A DNA stretch of 64,000 nt from positions 6,790,501-6,854,500 of the forward strand of contig JAXRKN010000037.1 in the NCBI GenBank assembly GCA_038502055.1. Direction: 5' to 3'. Below the pieces are notes generated by a model, which ran no database searches, was not told the DNA's origin, and worked only from the letters and a program-made list of their open reading frames with translations. How positions within the stretch are numbered: position 1 is the first letter of the stretch; every line of letters starts with the position of its first letter. The stretch is from Tanytarsus gracilentus (Eukaryota; Arthropoda; Insecta; Diptera; Chironomidae). Positions 1 to 12,900 of the stretch are shown here, piece by piece. A program made the translations under genes and the position numbers.

Positions 1-3000
1 ATGTGATAAACAACAATCTACGTAGATTTTCATCATCCACATGAATACATCACACAATGATATAGCCACATACACATGACTCGACTCTCATGAATAGATA
101 ATGTTGATGTATGTGATATTTGATGTTATTGTCTGCAAGAGCGAGAAATATATACGGTGACTCCGTAGAATGTCGCATGGTAGTAAAATTCAAGTATTCC
201 TGCATCATGTCTCATATAATCGAATGATGACTTTAAGAAAAGACAAGAAGAAAATAAAAAAGGAAAAATCGATGATTGTGCCAATTTATCGCTCGTTTTC
301 TTTTCTTTTTTGCTCGTTATCAACTGCAGAAATTTGACTTAAGGGTGAATTCTCGAATGAAATGAGGATTATTTTAAACAAAAAAATTTAAAGCTGAGTT
401 TATGAATAATTTCATTGAAACTAAAAGTTTTTAATTAAGAACAAAAAAAATATTTTTTTTTATTAAAGTTAAATACATTAAGGTGTCAAAGTATTTTTAA
501 AAAATTAAATAAACACTTTTTAATTTTAAGAGATTAGCAAAAATTTAAAAATTTGAGAAGAAAATCTCACGAACTTTCAGCCCATAAGTAAACTTTTCAA
601 CTCAAACGAATGTTGCCTTCTTGGAAGGATATTTTCAGTCACTTTGTAGAGAATTAATAGAAAATTTGTTAACGGTATACCGAGGTAATGAAAATTTCAG
701 TCAAAACGTGGTTGCGTTTGTGAAAACGGTTAATTATTTTTCAAAAAATTTTCAAGTGAAAAAAATTGAAAATTAATTTAATCGAACAGTTAAATTTGAT
801 CAGCACAATTACATTAAATTTCAGAAAATTTCATTTAAAAAACGTTAGCAAACTTTTTATTTCTTAACACTTGAAATTTTAAAGTTCAACGTGGAAAAAA
901 TTAAGCACCAAAAATTCATTCATTCACTGATTACACAACAAAATGTAAAAAGGAATTGGCACAAGAAAAAATAAAAGATTTAATGAGGCACAAATTAAAG
1001 CAATAATTTTCCCCTCAAACTATTGGAATGATGCGCAGCGCATGGATTCAGCTTGAAATACGATATTAAAAAGCATGTAAGGTAGGATCAGGTAGAACAA
1101 AAAACATGTTGGGACACTATAAAGGGTAAAGGTTTGTCAAACGTGCACGTATAAAATTTAATTGCACATCAAATATTTTTATTTGACTTATTTAATGGTT
1201 AATGATGAAACTTTTTTTTATTTAAATTTTAATTAGTTAATTATTAAATCATTTTATCATTGGTAATTCAAAAAAACTTCCACAATAAAAAAATTCAATT
1301 CCAACTTCACTAGATTTGTTCTCACAAATTATTGAAACTTTTTTTATGAATGAGTGCATACAAATGGTACCACTGAGATTTTTTTCGTTATGAACCAAAT
1401 TGTTTGCGTAGATCGAACGAGTGCAAGAGTGAGTAATTAAAATTGCGCTTAGAAATGTGGCGCACTCGAATGTTTTTGTGTCTTTATGTGTGTTTTTTCA
1501 ATATTTGAATCGGATCATAAGCTTTAGGTGCAATAGCAGCTTTTCGATCTCACTCTCGCAATTCATTGTGACCTGTTTCGTGAAAAAAAATATCGAGTGC
1601 GTAAGCGTAGAAGCATTCGAGGCAATATTATGGAGAATTTCTATTGCATTTTTCCGGTTTTGAGCTTGTGTGAATTTGAATGGAGAGATACGGAGGTAGT
1701 GAGTGTGAAAAGAGGGAAAATATAGCATTTTTCGGTGCAGTTGAGCAAGCAGCAGCAAAAATTTATTCCTTCTCCCATGTTGCGGACTTTCCCGCATAAA
1801 TTTATGCATGTTTATTTACTGAATCGTTTTAAATTTTCCACTTTTTCTCTCACTGTCTCCCACTCCTAGGTCATATCCAGCACACAGAGCTCACATGTGA
1901 GTGTAAATAACGAGAAAATGCTTCTGCTTCCTTCCTTTGGCATTCTCTTCTGATTCTACAAATGCAAATTAAATTTTCACTGTAAACGACCAAACAATTG
2001 TGCTGATTTTCATGAACATTTTAATTACAACCAAAACAGTCACATCTTTTTATAAGTCATTAAACTTTTCATTCTTGACACAAAAAAACGCCAGACAAGG
2101 AAATGTCGTAGAAATTTTCTGAGCTTTAATGACATCACACTTTTATTGTGTAAAGTTTTATGTCAAACACATTAAAAGCGTCCCGAAGGAAATGTGATTA
2201 AATAATTATTGCCTCAATTAAATTAAAATAAATTAAGGTCATCTGTCGACCTTTAAATTTTAAAATTATTACAATGTTAATAACTTAAAGCAACCACACA
2301 GTACTTTTTGAATTGAATTTGTCTGACAGAAAACAGAAGTTACTCGGAAAATTATTCCTCGACATCTATGTCCATTATAATAATTGCAAATGAACGTCAG
2401 TAATTGAATATAAAACTTCAGGATTATGCAAAAGTTACGGAATTCGATAAAAATAATGCATTAAAGATTCGTTATCAAAATATTCAAAGTTATCCTTTAA
2501 ATGTTTACAAGAAGTCTGCAAAGTCATTTTATGCAATGAATTATTCATAATGACTGCACACATTTGCTTTTATATATCGAAACAATTCCGTTTGTCTAGT
2601 TTGACATGCACGTGTTTGTTTGTGAAGATTGTGTGTGCATAATGAATTGAAACCATGCATAACGTATTGGGAATGTAAGGAGCAAAACACAGTATGAAAA
2701 GAATGATGACATGATGATGTGAAAGATATTGTAGAAGATGGAGAAATTACAAGGAATTTAAATCAATATTTAATTTCACATTCTTGGTTGCATTCATCTT
2801 ACGTGTTTTTTATTTGTAAAATGAGAAGATTTATAATCTCGATGTGAAACTTCGAAAACTGTTTAAAAGAAAGAGATAAATTGATGTGTGAAAAAGCAAA
2901 GGAGATGTTTTTAAAAAGCTTACATTACAACCTGTTGCAAACTTTCGAAAAATTCACTCAACATCATAAAAATTTCATCTCCATATCTTGAGATGTTTAT

Positions 3001-3266
3001 GTGCACTTTATTTTTGATGTTGCAGCTTAAATAGCTAAAAATGAAAATTCCTTTGTAAAATCACAAATTTACTAACTGCATGAGTGTTAACGGAGTGATA
3101 TCAAAAAACTTTATTCAGAGCTTTAAAAGCTTCCAAAATTTGGCTAATTTTTCTTAAATTAAATATTTTTTTAGTTCGTCTTAGAAGGAAAATTCGTTTA
3201 AAAAATTATAATTACGAATGCAAAAAAAAATTCAGCTGCTCTGATTACCCTGAAAAAAATTGAGTC
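1..3266. other. Non-coding AT-rich DNA
   Basis: I see no supported gene here. The longest open frame, about 103 codons on the minus strand near 1,498-1,809, has no recognisable domain, no signal or splice context, and overlaps another open frame on the other strand. The stretch reads as intergenic or deep intronic DNA with poly-A and poly-T tracts. Confidence 0.6.
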
Positions 3267-3957
3267 TGCGACTTGGACACCGCACAATAATATGCATATT
3301 AATATGCAAATACATATATTATATTGAATTATATATTAATTGCATATTTTGTTGATTTTTGTATATTATTCAACTTTAAGAATATGCACAATAATATGCA
3401 TATTAATATATTTATTTTATTTTTGATTAACGCGAGAACTATGGTAAGGACGAAAGCTGCGCTGTCCAAGTTGAAAGGCTTGGTTTTGCGTTAGCCACTA
3501 CACAAAATTTTTAGAGAAGTTCCTAAGAAAAAATTTTGTAAAAGGGAAATCGTATTACAGTGCCTGAAAAATCAGAGTGATGATAGAACACTAAAAAATT
3601 CATTAAAAAGTAGGTTGCAGAATTTCACAGAAATTCTAGAGAAAAAAAAGTCTCCAGTATTTTTCCAAAAAACGTTCTCCAAAAATTCTGAAAAAAATAT
3701 TTTCCAGAATTTTTCAGCTTGGACCAACGCAAACCAGCGCAGCTTTCTTCCTTACCATAGTTCTGGCGTTAATCAAAAATAAAATAAATATATTAATATG
3801 CATATTATTGTGCATATTCTTAAAGTTGGATACTAATATGCACAATAATATGCATATTAATATGCACAATAATATGCAACTCTAAAATATGCATATTAAT
3901 ATGCATACTTTCTAGCATGTTAATATGCATATTATTGTGCGGTGTCCAAGTCCCGCA
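3267..3957. mobile_element. Foldback element with AT-rich palindromic arms
   Basis: The left end reads acttggacaccgcacaata at 3,271 and the right end at about 3,932-3,952 is its reverse complement, so the termini form an inverted repeat of about 40 bp. Inner blocks are also inverted. A block at about 3,376-3,470, holding the motif actatggtaagga, reappears reversed at about 3,735-3,825. The outer arms carry many copies of the self-complementary core atgcat within repeats such as aatatgcacaataatatgca. Most of the unit could therefore fold into one hairpin with a loop of roughly 250 bases. There is no transposase frame, so it is a non-autonomous foldback or MITE-like element. I saw no clean target-site duplication. 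Confidence 0.75.
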
Positions 3958-6900
3958 ACCAAAAAATTTTACCATCCGATTCAGATATTTTTAAACTTCA
4001 CAGTAAGGCATCAAAAAATGTTTTTAAATAAATATTAATCCCACATAATATCATTGAAAAGGCTTTCAATCAAATAAATATTTTTTTCCACATGGAATTT
4101 TTTAATTGCCAGTCGACAACTTTTTTCGCTGTGTCCTACTTTTTATCTCTCAATTTCGCAGAATCCACAAATCAAATTGAATATTGAACGAACATATTGC
4201 ACATAACAATTGAAGTGCACATATTTTAATAATTAAGCACTCATAAATTTTCATTAAACACCCACTAACAACATAATGATTTTCGCATTGTTGGGCGAAC
4301 AATAATTACATTTAAACTGCGAATAATTGCAATTTTATGGATTATCCAATTGTTTTCAGTAAATAGAAATTAAAAATTATTGTTAAAGTGATTAAATCAA
4401 AAGTTTAATAAACCACTTCGCATCATTGCTTGAATAGCAAAAACTTGACTTGATAAGTTTTTGTGAGTTGTTGTTAATTTTTGTCGAGGGGAAAAAGTTT
4501 TTCGCTTTCTTTCTATCACAGCTAGTTTGCATAAAAATAAAGAAATTTTCTTGCAGCTTCTCAAAGAGCAAGTTTGTTAATATTGCACAGCATATACACG
4601 GGGTAAAAATGTATTCAAAAAGAACATGAAAAACTTGCTTTGTAAACATTTCAAAAGGAAAATTCATAAGTTATAAAAGTCGAGTTTACAATTTTTATGA
4701 AGCACTTTTGGTTATTAACAAGTACACACAAGAGAATTGCATTCAAAGTTTGAGTTTAAACATTTCGTGAAATATTCGAGGTCAAACCAAAAAGTTTGTA
4801 TTAAAATGTAAAAATCACAACGTTGTCAGTTGCAGCAACTAAAAGATTTTCAAGATAAATCTAAAAATAAAAAAAGGATTAAGTGAATTGGATATTAGGT
4901 TAGTCATGCATGATTTTAAAAATTTATCTTTAAAGGATTCCCCCTCGAGCAAATATCCTAAAATGTTTGTGTGCGAGTGACATTAATATCAAGAAGAGAA
5001 GCTTACTTTACGGTGAATCTATTGAATGCGTCTGATTGAAATGTGAAAGGTCTTTTACGCTCTGCTTGCTTCTTTTTTATTGTAGTTGAAATCTTTTAAA
5101 GGCATATATATAGAGTCACGGGAGGGAATTGCTGAGGATGGTGAAAGGATAAAGTTTTCTTCTCTCTCGCCCATAAATCTTTCCAATATAATTCCTTATA
5201 CACGATGACAACTACTTCCCATATCTCTCTCCTCGATAACTTTGCCTTTGCATTGCTCAGAGGGTATCGAGATGATTTTTGTAAGCTCAGTGTCCCAATT
5301 GGGTTGTCAACTAAAAACTTAGAGCCTATGAGAATATCTTTGAATTATGTAAAGTCGAATTTTCGTTGCATAAATTAATAAGACAATTTTTTTGAGTAAA
5401 ATTGCCCACCGCTGGTTCCATCCCTCATGCAGTTAAAAGAAATTTTTCAAATTAAACTTTCTTAATTGTAAAGGATGAACTTTTCACACAAACGATGACA
5501 ATTTTGCATTCTCATTTCATTCCAATTTACAAATCTATTTTTTGCGCTTCCTCGAACAAACTCTCGAAAGCAAATAGAAAAAATAGAGAGGAACTTTTTT
5601 ACTCTTCGTACAACTTGAATTGAACATTTTTTATTCTCTTTGAAGATGATGCACATTTCAACATCCGGTAAGTGCCTTTTGTGTGTTGCAATGACAAATG
5701 GAAATTTTTGCTCTCAAAAAGTTTTTCTCGAAAAAAGAAAAAGAAGAAGAAGAGTGAACAAGATACAACAAGCGACAAGTCATTTCGATTCGACTCAAGA
5801 TGTTACATACATGATAACTTTAATTTTCTTTTCAGGAAGAAATAAAGGAAAAAGTTTTTCTAAAAAATGAAATGGCATGTTGAAAAGCATAACGAGAAGA
5901 AATTTTCTCACTTGCAGATTTTTGGTAAAAAGTTTTTCATTTTTGAAGATGATAAGAGAAAAGTATTGTTCTGGATAGTTTTCATAAGAAAGTGCTAATG
6001 TTGGATAGTAATGTATGCAGCAAATTTCAAGAATACTTGGAGAAGTCAAATAATTGGGTGAAACTTGAGAAAGAGTTTTGTTCAACTTTTAACGAATTCT
6101 AAAACTTTTCACTGCAATCACTCGCCAACCATGCAGTACCGGGTTGAAAAATTTTATGCAGCAAAACCACACATTTTCGGACTAGTTTTTTGCTTAAAAT
6201 TAAAATTTCCGTCAATTTTACTTTTCTCCTTGTCTCGGCATGTGTCGACTTAGAAAAGCATTTTTCTATACAAAATTTTGTTGCAGGAGAAAAATATATA
6301 AAAAAGTTTAAATGAAATTTTCTCTGCGGACATTTTTCACTGCAATACACACTGCCATTTTAATGATTTAGATGAAAAACCACAATTCTGACATCGTATG
6401 CCATGTAACAAATAATAAATGCGATCTCCCGGAAATGTTAACGCAAAGTAGTAGAAAAGTTTGAGTCATAAATTTTTATTAAGAGCGAAAATTATTTTTC
6501 TTCAAGAGCTTTGCACGCTTGTGTTGCGAAGTTGAACGGAGCCCAGAGGAATATCTTAAAAATTCTTAACCAGGAGCGCGGGTGAGAGGAAGCAGTCAAG
6601 CAGTTTTGAATTGCGAATGGTGGAAAAAGAAGAAAGATATAATAATTTTGCAAATTTATTCTACTTTACTGTTATTTGCATTTCTTATGAAGAGAGAGGC
6701 CAAAAAGTTGGTGAAATTCTATAAAAGTATTTAAATTTGGAATGGCAAAATTATTTTATGCTCAAAATATTTTTAAATTTTTGAGATCACCCCAAATGTA
6801 ATAAAGTTATTTGTTTTTATTCTTCACTTAGACATGGATGGTAAATGAGAAGGTAATTTTCTTTTAGTTCCTAACTCAAGCAACGTAGATTGCACTTAAG

Positions 6901-9900
6901 AAAGACAAATTGAAAGTAAGGGAAAAATAAAAAGTTATTAAAGTGCCATGAGAATTTTTCTTGTTTCTTCTTCAATTTTCTAGTCAAAAAATGATAATTT
7001 TTTATTAAAGGTCTAAAATAAGTGGAGCTGAAAAATTTGAAAAATTTAAATTGTTTAATGTGATTGCAAAAATTGAATTGATTGTTTTTTAATTGACTAA
7101 ATCAGTAATTTAATAATTATGGGAATTTTTCAGATTTGCGTTCATTTTTCTTCAAAAGCTTGAGTGCTGTAAAAAGTAATTATGCAGAACGATGTGACAG
7201 ATGATGTTTAAAGAATGAGCGTAAAAAAGTAAGAAAAATCACAAAATTAATAAATGATGTTCTTTTTGTTTGCTGATATGTTTCAAGTTTTTTACTTAGA
7301 TTTAAAAATAATTTTTCATCATTTTTTTCTCATTAAATTTTATTTAAGGAATAACATTAATATAAAATGACAAATAGTTGTTCAAAAAAAAATTGTTCAT
7401 TTGGCAGACGTTTATTTTTTTTGATAATTCCACAGAATTTCTCTTCCTTTAAAAAATCTAAAAATGAAAAATGTTGAGTTAGGATAGAAAAAAAAGGTTT
7501 CACTCATAACAAATTTCTTATTATATTTTTTTCTTAGAATTTTTAAATTGAATTTTTTAAATTCAAAAGGAAGTTTGTTGAACTTAAAACTCCAGACAAT
7601 TTACTTCTTTTTTGTTGAGTTGTCGTGCAAAGAATGACCATCTTACTAATAAAATCAAGATATTTCTTAAAAAATTAAATTTAGTTATAAAAGTTTTGGC
7701 AAAAAAAGAGAGAGTTGAAACCAAGTAGATGGACAGCCTATTAAAAGTTTAGAATCTTTTTGAGATGTAAAAAAGGACAATCATGACTGAATGAATTAAA
7801 ATAAAGCATGAATATCTAAGAATTATGTTGCTTAGAGAAAACGTTAAAAGAAATTTTCTTAGAATAAAAATAAATATTTTTAAATTAAATTTATCAATAT
7901 TTTTTCAAATCATTGTAATCAATAAAATATTCGAAAGAGCATCACCAAAGCACTCAGCAGTCCTCATAAACCTTTTTCATGAATTCATTACCTCAACAAT
8001 TTCCACTAAATTCACACTGAAGGGCTCTCAAATATTTTCAGCATTGAGTGATAAATTTTATCACAAACATTTCAATAAAATGCGGTTGGTTATGTGTTTG
8101 AGTAAATACGCCTCTAATAAGTGCCAATAAATTTCATACGATTTTTTTTATGAAAAAGCAAACAACAAAAATTTGCACGCTCCTAAAAATGGTGCTCAAT
8201 TTACATACATTCACGATTATGCCTTAATTTTCCCTTCGACAAACACAAATGAGAGAAAACACAACAACAGCAGCTGAGGCAAGTGTTTTCGCAATATGTC
8301 GCACATGGAATATTAAGCACAAAATGATTCAATTAAAATGAGACTTAATTAATCGTAAATATTTTCGAAACCCCTTTCTTCAACTCGTCATTTGAATTTC
8401 TTTTCTCTCATGCCAGCGCAAGTCTCATTTTGAGTTATTTTTATTACCACAGTTAGCAATTAGAAGAGACCGAAAATTAGTTTCTTAAGTACATAACCTA
8501 AAGAGTGTGCATACATAACGCATTTTAATGTATGCGAAAGCAAATTTCGCCAAGACATGAATGTGCGACCTTTTGTTGTGTTTCGTAAATTAATTTCATT
8601 TGTTTTCTTTTTATTGACTTTTATTCGAAGATTTTATTATTCATGAGAACGAAATGGGATTTACGGAAGTTTTTGTTTTGAAATATTTTGATAATTTCAA
8701 ATTTTAATTTAAATTCACATAAAGTTTTTAAAGCTGAATTTTTCAATTTTTAAATTAAATTTAAACCACAAACATTAACTCGTTCATTTAATGATTTCGG
8801 ATGCCTCATTAAAAGAGAGGAAATGAGAAGCTTTCCATGCAAATAAAAAAAGGGGGAAAAGAGCGACAATGTTGAAGCATTTAAATGAGAATCATAAATG
8901 AATTATTCTGAAAACATTCATTCCGTGGTTGAAGAGTGAAAATTTATACACGCGTATGCGGAGGAACACTCGACTTTTCTATTCTCCTTTTTTCCTTCGT
9001 CAATTTTTCTCACTGCTCGTTTCATTAATTTTAATTTCTTCTTCTTAACATGAACAACTTCAAGCCTCCCCTCGTTGTTAAAGGCACTCTCAATCTGAAT
9101 TCATCGCTCGACTTCTGTTGCTAAAAAAAATGTCATTTGTGGGGGAATTTTTCAATAAAATTCATTTCGCTTTCGTGACATGTGTCGACAATGCTCGAGG
9201 CTCTAATTTATCTCTCTCAACCTTTTTTCATCATCATTATAAAATTTTCCCTCATCTCATATTCACGAACAATCTCCGGAGTTTCATCAATGAAATTATG
9301 ACAATGACGTTATTGCGATAGTTAAAAAGTTATTTTTAAACGACACAAAAAGCACGTCACGATCACAAACATCTGAGAATCACTATTTCCTATTGTCAGA
9401 CGCTTTATAGTCTACCAGGACTTAATGTCTTCTCACGATGGTTGAAAAATTTAATTAAATTTAATTTTTCTAAAAACTTTATTCAATATAAATTAAAGAA
9501 ATATTTTCTCACCTTAATTTCTTTATTTTGAGGAAGACATTGTACTAATTTTCACATCGAGAGAATGTGAATGAGAGAAGTGAGACTCCCGCTCGAGATA
9601 GCTAATGATGATGATATTACAGAGATAAAATTAATTAATTGCAAGTGAAAGAGAGAAGGAGAAAATTTTCATTAATTTTATTCCAACGTTTCCTGTCTTT
9701 TCTTCTTCTTTTGCCATCGTATACACTTACTTATCATGCATAGAGAATTTGAATGAGAGCTATGGTGCATTTAACTACTCAACTCCGGAACGGTAACCTC
9801 ATTTTCTCCTGATTACAGAAAAATTTTCTCGATTTGCATAGAAAAGTTATTTTTGGCGCTCCATTCAAGTTCTCTAAGAGTTACTTTCATTTTTGACAAT

Positions 9901-12900
9901 CCTTTTATTTTTTCTTGACGGTTTTAAATTTCCACAATAATGAAATAATTTTATTAAAATTTTTTGACCTTAAAAAAATTCAAAAAATATAATTTTTTAA
10001 CATAAATTTCAGCTTTTTATTTTTTTGTTCTTGTTCTTCAAAGCAAAAAAAAATATTTTGCCTAAGCGAAAGAAAATTTTGTCGTCGCCATATTTGCTTG
10101 CGGGTGAGATACCGAAAATGTTCGTACTCATGAAAATAATTTGATTTATACCGAATTTGAGTTTCCTCCTATGGTAATTTTCTCGTTTCTCATTATCTCA
10201 TTTTTCTTTCTGCTAGCTCACAATTGCTGCTGACGCTTCACTTTGATGATGATACTCCTCATTTTCGGTTTCATATGCAAAATGAGCACATGCATATGAG
10301 GTGTGAGAATATTCAAAATTTATCACGATTTTATGTTGAAAGAGTTTCCCTGGAGATTTTTAATTAATTTCATATTATTTCTGCAAATTATCCACTCTTT
10401 TGTTGCAAAAAAATTGTGTAAATGCGGTCGTCGGTAATTTATAGCTATAATTAATATCGCTGAAAAGATTTATTTTAAATTTTAATAGCAAAAAAAGTTT
10501 TTAATGGATCGATAATTAATCATTGCCATTAAAATTAAAAAAATTAAAAATTAATTTCTATTTTTTTTATAAGAAAAATCTGCAATAAATCTTTAATCTG
10601 ATTGGCAATGAAAGCATCTGAAAAATCAATGAAAGCCATTCTTCTTCTTGTGACTTTTCACCCCATAAAACTATCTCATTTGCATGATAAAAGAAAGAAA
10701 AACTGCAGCTTTTCTCTTTTATTATTGAGGATATCTCAAATATTGAATCATTACCAATGAAAATGGAGAGCAGCAATAAATTATAAGACCAGCATCTGTT
10801 GTTGTCGCTTTTCTTATAGTTGTGCATATTTGAGTATTTAAGAATGACACAAATAAAAAATATATATTTTCGTTTTCAAAGGAAAAAATAAAAGCAAACC
10901 TCAAATTATATTTTTATCGCTTTCTTAGAATTTTTATAAAAATACTTTTTAAAATAAGAAAATAATTCATCACAAACTAAAAAGTTTGTCAATAATTTTA
11001 GAAGTCATTGAATGAAAATTTAAAAAGTTTTTATCATTTTAAAATTCATGAGCTTTTCGGAAATAAATGGAATCTTATCAATGATGTATGAATTTCTCAA
11101 CAATAAAAATTTTCTCATTTTTATGCAAACTATCAAAAATGTATTTTGTTTTCCACGTTTATCAAAGAGCTAAAGAAAAATTGCATTCGAAGAGAGAGAA
11201 AGTGAGAAAAACAACGAAGCGTAAGCGAGAAAATGCTTGCATTAGCTTATTGCTTGCTTGTGATAATGCTAAATTGCCATAAAGGAAGCGAGAGAATAAA
11301 AGGCGACGATGACATGATCAAACGCGAATGCAGAAAGGATAGAAGAAACTTGAAAATAATCATAACGGCAATGTATATAAGCACTCTGTGTTTTCTCACG
11401 TTGAAATGAGAAAAACTATGGTTTTTTATATCAGCGGAAAAACTGAAACGCAAACATGAAATATGGCGCGAGTGATAATTGTAGTGGAAAAATTACCAAC
11501 AATGTTTGATTAAAAACAACGTTGAAGAAATCTAATTAACGGAAAAAGAAATGTGTAAAATGGTAATTTATGAATTCATAAGCGCTTAAAATAAAACAAC
11601 TAAGATAATCAAATAAAATTACGAATATTATCAGATTTCCCGTATTTTTCTCACATTTTATATTTAAATCAGATTTCATTACAAAAAAGTAAATTCATGT
11701 GATAATTGCATTTTCATAATAAAAATAATATAAATTCAGAATAAAAATTGATTTAATTTGAATGAACGGTTTGAGAGAAATAAAATAAAAATATTATTAA
11801 TTTCATGTTAATTTTATACGCAGAAAAAATTGATGCGACTCAAATTGTGATTTAATAAATTCATATACTGATTAGCTTTACATAATTCACACATCAAAAT
11901 GCAATTTAATGGAAGTATTGAAAAAAATTACATAATTTTCTAGAACAGAAAAAATTCTTTTTCTTTAATCATTAAAATTAAAACTAACAAATATCAAAAT
12001 TAAATTAAATTATGCTCACGAACACAAAATTGCAACTTGATAATGACATCACTTTAGATGCCATCGATAGATAGAATTTTCCGTCAAAAATTGTTCAACG
12101 TTGTTCATGCAAAACATCACTAACTATATTCAACCGAGCTTCTAAAACCTTTGAATATTTGATTATTTTTTAATTTCAAATTTGATTCATAATTTTAGAA
12201 AAATATTAACAAAAAATTGTAAATATTGATTGACACAGTTTGAAAAAGAAAGGATAAAGATAAAAGAAAAATCTCTTGAACATGTGAGAGTGTCTTTGAA
12301 TTTCTCATTTCCTTTATGCTTCATAATCTAAAATCTCCGCGAATTTTTCCAATGAAAGCTTTTTTTATTGATTTCTTTTCATCTTTTGCTCGAAATTAAA
12401 TTTATCTCTTAAAAACATTAAAGAGTGATAAAATGTGAGAATCATCACAGATTGATTGATTTTGATGATGAGAGATTTGATTGACAACTAATGTAGAACA
12501 ATGTCAAAATATTGCTATAATTAGCTTTTATCTAATGGAATTTCATGCTGTCAAGATGTTTCAATCCTGCAATCACAAAGAGAAAATTTTTTCATTCATG
12601 CACATATCAGCCAAATTGCACTCGAAGGAAAAGCTCATGCACTCGTACAAAATGACATAAAGAGACGACCAGCATTTTTATTTTTTATGTCATGCCATAA
12701 GGAAAAATTTTATCGAAAAATTTCTCTCTTCCTCCATTGTATGTGACATGAGGAAACACTATAAAGTTATGGCGACAAAGAGACATTTCAAGATAAGCTC
12801 TCCACTCCTCTTTTTTTCATCATCCTTGATTGCACTTTCAATGGACTGTTGAGGTTTTTGGGGAAGTTGATTAAATGAGTAATTTTTTGTGCTTTATTAA

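Noticed and set aside
1457..1809. Overlapping frames of 68 and 103 codons on opposite strands
   Set aside because: No recognisable motif, and neither frame can be extended by splice sites.
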